This document shows, in pieces, positions 33,135 through 38,756 of a stretch of 38,756 nt of DNA. Position numbers and translations under genes: made by a program. Origin of the DNA: Rhizobiaceae bacterium (GTDB taxonomy: Bacteria; Pseudomonadota; Alphaproteobacteria; Rhizobiales; Rhizobiaceae); the NCBI GenBank assembly GCA_030065115.1, contig JASJDO010000009.1, forward strand, positions 1 through 38,756, given 5' to 3'. The stretch's first letter is position 1. Each line of letters opens with the position of its first letter. A model generated the notes under the pieces. That model was given only the letters and a program-made list of their open reading frames with translations, was not told where the DNA came from and did no database searches.

Positions 33135-34346
33135 ATGAGCGAACAAAACATACCAAAGCGCCCGCTTGAGGGCTATCGAATTCTTGATCTGACCTCAGTT
33201 GTTCTGGGCCCGTATTGCACGCAACTTTTGGGTGATCTCGGCGCGGATGTTATCAAGATTGAAAGCCCCGACGGGGATATCATGCGGCATGCGGGACCAA
33301 TGGTCTCCCCTGGAATGGGCCCAATTTATTTAACGATAAACCGCAACAAGCGCGCAATGACGCTGGACCTGAAACAAGACGGTGCAAAGGCCATCCTTCG
33401 CAAACTGATAGAGAATGCCGATGGCATTATTCATAACATTAGGGCAGGCGGTATGCGCCGCCTCGGCTTTGACTATGACAATGTGAAGACGATCAAGCCA
33501 GACATTATTTATTGCCATGCGGTGGGTTATGGATCGAAGGGGCATTATGCTGAACGCCAAGCCTATGATGATCTTGTGCAAGCAGCTTCGGGCGCAGCAT
33601 TCATGATACCGCAACAGGATGGTTCAACGGACCCAAGGTATTTTCCAGGGCTTGTTGCTGACAAGACCACCGGTTTGCACGCGGCTTATGCCATGCTGGC
33701 CGCTTTCATGCACCGGGAAAGAACCGGGGAAGGCCAATTTGTCGAAGTGCCAATGATGGAGTGCATGGTCTCTTTCACCATGGCTGAAAATCTCTATGGA
33801 CACGCCTTTGTACCGCCGCGGGAACCGATTGCTTATACCCGGTCGATCAACCCCAATCGCAAGCCCTACAAAACCAAAGATGGCTATATCGCTATCATGC
33901 CTTACTCGAATGCCAACTGGGAAAATTTTCTTGCTCATGGTGGACGTGATGAGCTTATGCTCGACCCCCGATATTCCACCTATGAGGAGCGGACCAAAAA
34001 CATCACTGATCTTTATAAAGTGTGTGAAGAAGTTGCCCTCCTGAAGACAACGGACGAATGGATGGACGTACTGGCGTCAGAAAATGTACCGTGCATGCGT
34101 GTGCACACTCTCAAGAGTGTGCTGGAGGATCCCCAAATCTCTGAGACAGGTTTTCTGGAAGAACGTGAGCATCCCAGTGAGGGACGCTACACAGCAGTGA
34201 ACAATCCCATCTCATTTTCCGGATCACCGGTAACGATTGATCGGGATCCGCCGCTCTTGGGCGAACACAACAGGGAAATCGCGTTGGAAATCGGATTGTC
34301 AGAATCTGAGATAAATCAATACTTTGAAGAGGGCGTTTTTGGATAA
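33135..34346 (+). CDS. CaiB/BaiF-type (class III) CoA-transferase
   Basis: 403 residues from ATG; an in-frame GTG at 33093 inside the previous gene would add 14 unlike residues. Opening GYRILDLTSVVLGPYCTQLLGDLGADVIKIE is the class III signature. The catalytic aspartate that forms the mixed anhydride is Asp176 in GLVADKTTGLHA. RTGEGQFVEVPMMECM and the C-terminal EDPQISETGFLEE block complete the family pattern. It moves CoA between carboxylic acids, as in formyl-CoA:oxalate, carnitine or succinyl-CoA transferases. Only 31 bases follow the PPOX-fold gene, so they may be cotranscribed. The substrate is not predictable from sequence alone. Confidence 0.92.
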   Translation: MSEQNIPKRPLEGYRILDLTSVVLGPYCTQLLGDLGADVIKIESPDGDIMRHAGPMVSPGMGPIYLTINRNKRAMTLDLKQDGAKAILRKLIENADGIIHNIRAGGMRRLGFDYDNVKTIKPDIIYCHAVGYGSKGHYAERQAYDDLVQAASGAAFMIPQQDGSTDPRYFPGLVADKTTGLHAAYAMLAAFMHRERTGEGQFVEVPMMECMVSFTMAENLYGHAFVPPREPIAYTRSINPNRKPYKTKDGYIAIMPYSNANWENFLAHGGRDELMLDPRYSTYEERTKNITDLYKVCEEVALLKTTDEWMDVLASENVPCMRVHTLKSVLEDPQISETGFLEEREHPSEGRYTAVNNPISFSGSPVTIDRDPPLLGEHNREIALEIGLSESEINQYFEEGVFG

Positions 34347-34359
34347 ATGTTATGATTGT

Positions 34360-34430
34360 CCCAATGGGATTGGGGCTGTGCCGAAGCACAACCCCTAACG
34401 AAAGAGGGGTAAATAGGCTGGGGCACCCCT
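34360..34430 (+). promoter_or_regulatory. Overlapping alternative hairpins in the gap before the second ThDP enzyme gene
   Basis: Four competing stems share arms: CCCAAT/ATTGGG (34360-34365 with 34369-34374); GGGG.TGTGC/GCACA.CCCC (34372-34381 with 34386-34395); CCCCT/AGGGG (34392-34396 with 34405-34409); AGGGGT/ACCCCT (34405-34410 with 34425-34430). It follows the CoA-transferase stop by 13 bases and precedes the next ATG by 121. No T-run, so not a simple terminator. It could be an attenuator-like switch or RNA-processing site. No riboswitch class recognised. Confidence 0.4.
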
Positions 34431-34551
34431 TACTTCCGCTACGTCACTTATGCATGTTCGATTTGTTTGACGCAATGAAAAAAATACAATCTAAGCGGCA
34501 TAGCCATCAAGTTTTGCACGGTTTAATTGCTGAAAAGACGGAAAGTTTGTC

Positions 34552-36183
34552 ATGAGTAATGCAATTGCGGGCCATCTGTTGAAAAATTGCCTCGAGGCGC
34601 AAGGGGTTGAGCGGGTCTTCTGTGTGCCCGGTGAAAGCTACCTGGCAGTCTTGGATGCATTGTTTGATTCGCCCATTGAGACGGTCGTTGCCCGACATGA
34701 GGGCGGTGCGGCTATTATGGCAGAAGCCGATGGCAAGATGACGGGGAGGCCAGGCGTGTGCATGGTGACCCGTGGCCCCGGAGCCACAAACGCTGCCGCG
34801 GGTGTTCACATCGCTGCACAGGATTCTACGCCGATAGTTCTGTTTGTGGGGCAGATCGCAAGGGACATGCGCGGCCGCGAAGCATTTCAGGAAATGGACT
34901 ATCGCGCAGTGTTCGGTTCCGTCGCAAAATGGGTGGAAGAGATTGACAGGCCGGAACGTATTCCCGAGATTATCTCGCACGCTTGGCATGTAGCCATGAG
35001 CGGTCGGCCGGGGCCGGTTGTGATCGCACTGCCCGAAGACATGCTTCGTGAAACGGTCGCGGTCTCTCCAGGACCAAGGGTGGAGGTTGCCGAACCAGCG
35101 CCAACGTTGGGAGCGCTGGAACATCTGATAACGAGATTGGAAAAAGCCAAGTCACCGATGATTGTGGTGGGTGGTTCCCGCTGGACAAAAGATGCCTGCG
35201 ATATGCTCAGACAGTTTGCAGAAAAATGGGGGCTGCCGGTCGGAGTGTCCTTCAGACGCCAGCAATTGTTCGATGCCAATCATCCAAACTATGCAGGGGA
35301 TGTTGGGCTGGGAATAAATCCGGAACTCAAAGATCGTGTGGCAGGGTCTGATTTGTTGATCCTGTTGGGGTGTCGTTTCAGTGAAAATCCAAGCCAGGGG
35401 TTTTCCATTCTGGATATGCCGGGCAATGGTAAGGGCTTGGTTCATATTCACCCAGGTCCCGAAGAACTGGGTCGGATTTATGTGCCTGAGATAGCGATTA
35501 ATGCAACGCCTACTACGTTTCTCAGTTCGATGCTTGAATGGGATGCAAAGGTCAATTTTCAGCCTGAGGCGGATGAAGCTCATGCATCCTATTTGAAATG
35601 GACCGATTTGTCACCGGAAGGGGTTGGTGAAGTAACGATGAGCAACACTATTTCCAGGTTGAGAGACGTGTTGCCCGATGATGCAATCTTGTGCAATGGC
35701 GCAGGGAATTATGCCATCTGGTTACACCGTTTCTACCGTTATAAATGGGGGACACAACTGGCCCCAACATCCGGGTCAATGGGATATGGGATGCCCGCGG
35801 CAATTGCTGCTGCAAAACGCAATCCCAACAAAACAATTGTAGTACTTGCTGGCGATGGCTGTTTTCAGATGACAGGACAGGAGTTTGGTGTGGCCTGCGA
35901 GCACGGTCTGAATATCAAGGTCATTGTCTGTGACAATGGAGTTTATGGAACCATAAGAATGCATCAGGAGCGCGACTACCCCGGACGTGTTTCCGGAACG
36001 GGCATGCGGAACCCGGATTTCAAGGTCTGGGCGAAAGCATACGGTGCGGAAGCCTATTCAGTTTGGAAAGACGCAGAATTCGAAAACGTTTTGCAACGGG
36101 CACTCGAAAAACAAGGTCCTGCACTCATTCATCTTAAACTCGATGCGCGTGATATCGCACCGGGTCGGGTCATCGAAGCATGA
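34552..36183 (+). CDS. Thiamine diphosphate-dependent enzyme, acetolactate synthase large-subunit-like
   Basis: 543 residues, full length for the superfamily. Catalytic Glu50 in ARHEGGAA, the TRGPGATNAAAGVHIA loop, EAFQEMDY, a central domain with LLGCRFSENPSQGF, and the ThDP motif GDG (434-436) followed by the VIVCDNGVYGTI strand. Overall it is closer to IlvB-like proteins than the first ThDP enzyme in the window (2013-3701), but no IlvN regulatory subunit gene is present, so a catabolic carboligase or decarboxylase is likely. The stop overlaps the ATG of a P-loop kinase gene (ATGA). The upstream gap carries alternative RNA hairpins. Confidence 0.9.
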   Translation: MSNAIAGHLLKNCLEAQGVERVFCVPGESYLAVLDALFDSPIETVVARHEGGAAIMAEADGKMTGRPGVCMVTRGPGATNAAAGVHIAAQDSTPIVLFVGQIARDMRGREAFQEMDYRAVFGSVAKWVEEIDRPERIPEIISHAWHVAMSGRPGPVVIALPEDMLRETVAVSPGPRVEVAEPAPTLGALEHLITRLEKAKSPMIVVGGSRWTKDACDMLRQFAEKWGLPVGVSFRRQQLFDANHPNYAGDVGLGINPELKDRVAGSDLLILLGCRFSENPSQGFSILDMPGNGKGLVHIHPGPEELGRIYVPEIAINATPTTFLSSMLEWDAKVNFQPEADEAHASYLKWTDLSPEGVGEVTMSNTISRLRDVLPDDAILCNGAGNYAIWLHRFYRYKWGTQLAPTSGSMGYGMPAAIAAAKRNPNKTIVVLAGDGCFQMTGQEFGVACEHGLNIKVIVCDNGVYGTIRMHQERDYPGRVSGTGMRNPDFKVWAKAYGAEAYSVWKDAEFENVLQRALEKQGPALIHLKLDARDIAPGRVIEA

Positions 36184-36686
36184 GCATCGCAAATGCAGAA
36201 GGTGAACTGCCAACGCTGCATTTTCTCTGCGGAAAAGCAGCCTCTGGAAAATCTACCTTAAGCAAAGAACTTGGTGAGCAAGCGAATACGGTTGTGATCT
36301 CAGAAGATCATTGGCTCTCTGTTTTGTTTGGCGATCAAATGTCGTCACTCCAAGATTACTTGAGATTTTCGGCGCGACTGAAAGAGATCATGATGCCTCA
36401 TGTGGTGTCGTTGCTTGAGGCCGGGGTTTCGGTTGTCCTGGATTTTCCAGCAAACACCGTCGAGAGTCGGAGGTGGATGATTGAAATCTTGAAAGGCACT
36501 GATGTAACGCACATCATGCATTTTCTGGATGTATCCGACGAAGTTTGCAAAAAACGCGTTCGAGAACGCAACGAGTCTGGTGATCATCCCTTCCGGTTGT
36601 CAGAAGAACAATTTGATAAGCTTGCACGGCACTTTTCCCCTCCAACTAAGGAAGAAGGCTTCAATGTAATCCGCTACAAGGAATAA
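36180..36686 (+). CDS. Zeta-toxin/AAA-type P-loop kinase-like protein
   Basis: 168 residues. Walker A GKAASGKST (18-26) follows the first strand LHFLCG, a second conserved spot is ISEDHW (38-43), then a VVLDFPANTVESRR strand and the lid RVRERNESGDHPFRLSEEQF. This is the layout of small P-loop phosphotransferases (AAA_33/zeta-toxin-like, gluconate-kinase-like) that phosphorylate a small molecule or nucleotide sugar. No antitoxin partner is seen, so toxin activity is not implied. It starts within the stop of the ThDP enzyme gene, so the two are translationally coupled, which suggests a metabolic kinase or regulator role. Substrate unknown. Confidence 0.8.
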   Translation: MSIANAEGELPTLHFLCGKAASGKSTLSKELGEQANTVVISEDHWLSVLFGDQMSSLQDYLRFSARLKEIMMPHVVSLLEAGVSVVLDFPANTVESRRWMIEILKGTDVTHIMHFLDVSDEVCKKRVRERNESGDHPFRLSEEQFDKLARHFSPPTKEEGFNVIRYKE

Positions 36687-36725
36687 AGGGATCTTTTTCG
36701 GAAGGGATAACACATGAGTTCCGTT

Positions 36726-38111
36726 TTATCCGCTCCAGAGATCGGTATCGGGATAGAACTGTGACCATGCGAACCAGAATGCCTGGTGGCTGCCCAGATC
36801 AGTGCCATTGGTGTCGATAGCCTTCACACCGCCCGCATCGAGTTTCAAACGTATGTTCTCGTAGGCGATTTCCTTACCGCTTTGTAATGCAGCTATCGCT
36901 TTGCTTCTTTGAAAGGCAATTGGCTTTCCTGATGCTGTAACAATACCGATGATGTCTTCGTGGACCGAAAGTCTTGGGTCTACATTTCCAACCGGAAAAA
37001 TGGGGCCATTGGCGTCGCGATTGTTGCGGAAATCGAAGTCTCGTCCCAGAGCCAAACTTTCAACCAGGACAGTGGTTTCCGGGTGAGCTTTCTTCCAGGT
37101 TCCCCAGTCGGTGGTGATGACACTGGCTTGCTTTAGCTTCACCTTCTTTTCCGCCAATGGACCAGTAACTGCGTGGCCAAGGAATGTGTCGAATACTGAG
37201 TAGGTATTCACATCATACATTACTTTGTTCGAACGAATGAGAAGGCCGGAAGTTCTCAGGACAGGCCTGTCTACCCCGTTTGGCACATCGTCAGTGAAGT
37301 AGGCCTGCGCCGCGCCGCAAAGTGTGCAATACGGAATACCCAGTTGGCGGCCACCCAAAGTGTCGTTGACCATTTCTCGAACTTCCATGATCCGGCGCGG
37401 ATAGGCGCGGTACTCGCCGTTGACCTCAATGCCAAAAACAATGTCATCGTCCTTCAGCCATTTTGCCTCTTCAGCGCTGCTGACTTCAGGATTGTCGGCT
37501 GCCGGAATACAATTACATGTCTTGTCCGTTGTGTCGTAAGCCCGGTCGTCAATCAGAACACCACCCCATGAGACGAGACGCCAATCAATATCACCTTCAA
37601 CGAAAATTCTGTCCCAACCGGGCACAATGCTTGTGAAGATTGCGCGTTTCGCCTCGAGATATTTTGGTGGGGCGGGAATGTCCCACGCGATCAGATGGTC
37701 GGTGACGACACCCCAACTGTTCTGGGAGGGCAAGTCCTTTCCCAGCAGTTTTGAAGCGGCATTGTTCAGCGCAGTATCCAGTCTTTGCCCGCTTGTGAAG
37801 CGAAGAAGATCGCTGATGATCCAAACGATGCGCGGGTCCTTGGACGCGGCGAGTTGCTCAAGGGCAAGCTCCTGATCGCGTCCCCAATTCGAATTCGTCA
37901 CCGCATCAATAAAGGCGGTTTTGACAGCTGCCTGATGATCAGCTGAGAGATCGCCTTCGGGAATTGAGGGAGGATTTCCGAATTGCTCAATAACGTATGC
38001 CGGTAAGGGCTTGCTGGCTTCTGAATGTGCAGTGCCGAACTGAAAAGTAGCAAGTACAGCAAACGTCATGGCCCATAGGAGGTTGCGTATTCTTCCGATT
38101 TCAATGGTCAT
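36726..38111 (-). CDS. DUF3179 domain-containing exported protein
   Basis: 461 residues with a Sec signal peptide (NLLWAMTFAVLATFQFG, cleavage near AHSEA). An N-terminal helical repeat region (about 45-150) precedes the DUF3179 domain, recognised by IVFGIEVNGEYRAYPRRIME, MVNDTLGGRQLGIPYCTLCGAAQAY with its CxxC pair, GLLIRSNKVMYDVNTYSVFD and the WGTWKKAHPETTVL end. The CxxCG motif suggests metal or redox chemistry, but the function of the family is not established. Strong AGGAGGG site. It converges on the kinase gene with 39 bases between. Confidence 0.87.
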   Translation of the reverse strand: MTIEIGRIRNLLWAMTFAVLATFQFGTAHSEASKPLPAYVIEQFGNPPSIPEGDLSADHQAAVKTAFIDAVTNSNWGRDQELALEQLAASKDPRIVWIISDLLRFTSGQRLDTALNNAASKLLGKDLPSQNSWGVVTDHLIAWDIPAPPKYLEAKRAIFTSIVPGWDRIFVEGDIDWRLVSWGGVLIDDRAYDTTDKTCNCIPAADNPEVSSAEEAKWLKDDDIVFGIEVNGEYRAYPRRIMEVREMVNDTLGGRQLGIPYCTLCGAAQAYFTDDVPNGVDRPVLRTSGLLIRSNKVMYDVNTYSVFDTFLGHAVTGPLAEKKVKLKQASVITTDWGTWKKAHPETTVLVESLALGRDFDFRNNRDANGPIFPVGNVDPRLSVHEDIIGIVTASGKPIAFQRSKAIAALQSGKEIAYENIRLKLDAGGVKAIDTNGTDLGSHQAFWFAWSQFYPDTDLWSG

Positions 38112-38264
38112 GATGTTTCCCTCCTACATTCTGACGATTTGGTAAGGCGGCGTTTTTTCATCACCTATCCAATATGCTCTCCTGTATATCTTCTGAGGGT
38201 GTCTCGTCGCCAATAACTCTTGTGTCAGAAGCCTGTGAATGAACTAGCGAGCGCCAATTTTTCT

Positions 38265-38756
38265 CTACTTTGAGGGGGTTAGATTTGTTCCATTAAATAC
38301 CCGGGAATCGTCGCGCTGTAGCCATGCTGCCCGAAGCGTGATCAGGTGCAGTAGAATGCCAAACGGAGGTCCAAGAAACAATGGAACAAGATTTATCGGA
38401 AAATCGACTAGACGTTGTGCGCCATACAAGTTCGCTGAAACAGGTGCGACGATCAAGTCGCCGATGCCGATAATGGTCCAAATAACGATTGCCAGGAACC
38501 AAATTTTGTTCTGCGTGTACACCAAATATGCGACCAAGGGCGCTAATACACCTGTCAAAACATCTCCCCAGCCAGCGTTAAATGCAAAACCATAGCTGAG
38601 CAAATCATGCTGATAGTAGGCATAGATGAAGACTATGCCTGCCACTCGATAGGTGCCTAAAGCGACCAGCATATACAACGGTATCGATTTCAGGATTTCT
38701 GAAACTGTATTCGTGAATAGCAGCAGGCTGCCAATTGCCAATGGGATTGCCAGGAC
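38265..38756 (-). CDS. Hypothetical membrane protein (N-terminus outside the window)
   Basis: At least 163 residues; the frame stays open to the window edge (reading VLAIP before LAIGSLLLF), so the true start is upstream. Five hydrophobic segments are visible: IPLAIGSLLLF, SIPLYMLVALGTYRVAGIVFIYAY, GVLAPLVAYLVY, IWFLAIVIWTIIGIGDLIVA and INLVPLFLGPPFGILLHLITL. No known motif is recognised. It points the same way as the DUF3179 gene, 153 bases upstream of it, and no terminator is seen in that gap. Confidence 0.7.
   Translation of the reverse strand, partial: VLAIPLAIGSLLLFTNTVSEILKSIPLYMLVALGTYRVAGIVFIYAYYQHDLLSYGFAFNAGWGDVLTGVLAPLVAYLVYTQNKIWFLAIVIWTIIGIGDLIVAPVSANLYGAQRLVDFPINLVPLFLGPPFGILLHLITLRAAWLQRDDSRVFNGTNLTPSK

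Noticed and set aside
34507-35124. 205-codon minus-strand frame over the start of the second ThDP enzyme
   Set aside because: Antisense to the catalytic Glu region of a clear enzyme; His/Cys-rich with no domain.
36180-36686. Toxin-antitoxin module based on the zeta-toxin-like kinase
   Set aside because: No small antitoxin gene is adjacent, and the gene is coupled to a metabolic enzyme.

Overview
The window looks like a piece of an alphaproteobacterial chromosome, most likely a marine or soil member of the Hyphomicrobiales or a relative. This rests on gene content and is not proven: a fused 1170-residue indolepyruvate ferredoxin oxidoreductase, a DUF1185 (AA_synth) protein, an AlkK/DmdB-type acyl-CoA ligase, and a DUF3833 protein. 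GC content is moderate. Gene density is high, with many 4-base ATGA overlaps. I see no rRNA, tRNA, CRISPR array, phage gene or insertion sequence, and no gene-free stretch longer than about 300 bases. The longest gaps are the divergent region 10857-11149 and 30672-30914; in the latter I recognise nothing.

Layout. (1) 1-4042, plus strand: a tightly coupled catabolic-looking operon (partial LLM flavin monooxygenase, DUF1185 protein, alpha/beta hydrolase, ThDP enzyme, small alpha-beta-barrel protein). It meets a convergent two-gene unit (4052-6549: ketopantoate-reductase-like enzyme and a Pcs60/AAE3-like acyl-CoA ligase). (2) 6626-12572: an exopolysaccharide unit. A minus-strand operon carries a hyaluronan/chitin-synthase-like GT2, a membrane-fusion protein with an N-terminal pseudo-receiver domain, and a TolC-like lipoprotein. 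A divergent gene encodes a TviB-like UDP-HexNAc 6-dehydrogenase. Together they could make an activated uronic sugar, polymerise it and export it. (3) 12575-16727: indolepyruvate ferredoxin oxidoreductase with an Lrp/AsnC regulator and an inverted repeat between them. (4) 16885-20863: trhO, a long coiled-coil protein of unknown function, a GST, a Tat-exported DM13-type protein and a small membrane protein. (5) 20866-27500, minus strand: arginase/agmatinase-family enzyme, PotABCD-like transporter, and a Sir2 deacylase that starts on the stop codon of the last permease. RNA hairpins sit before the ATPase gene and on both sides of the binding-protein gene. (6) 27586-30671: SCP2 domain protein, DUF3833 protein and a membrane GGDEF-EAL protein. 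(7) 30915-36686: acyl-CoA ligase, a divergent PPOX-fold protein, CaiB/BaiF CoA-transferase, a second ThDP enzyme and a coupled P-loop kinase. (8) 36726-38756: DUF3179 protein and a membrane protein cut by the window edge.

The best candidates for undescribed biology are the pseudo-receiver/HlyD fusion polysaccharide system and the LLM-DUF1185-hydrolase-ThDP pathway operon. Functions are assigned from motifs read by eye; no database search was run.
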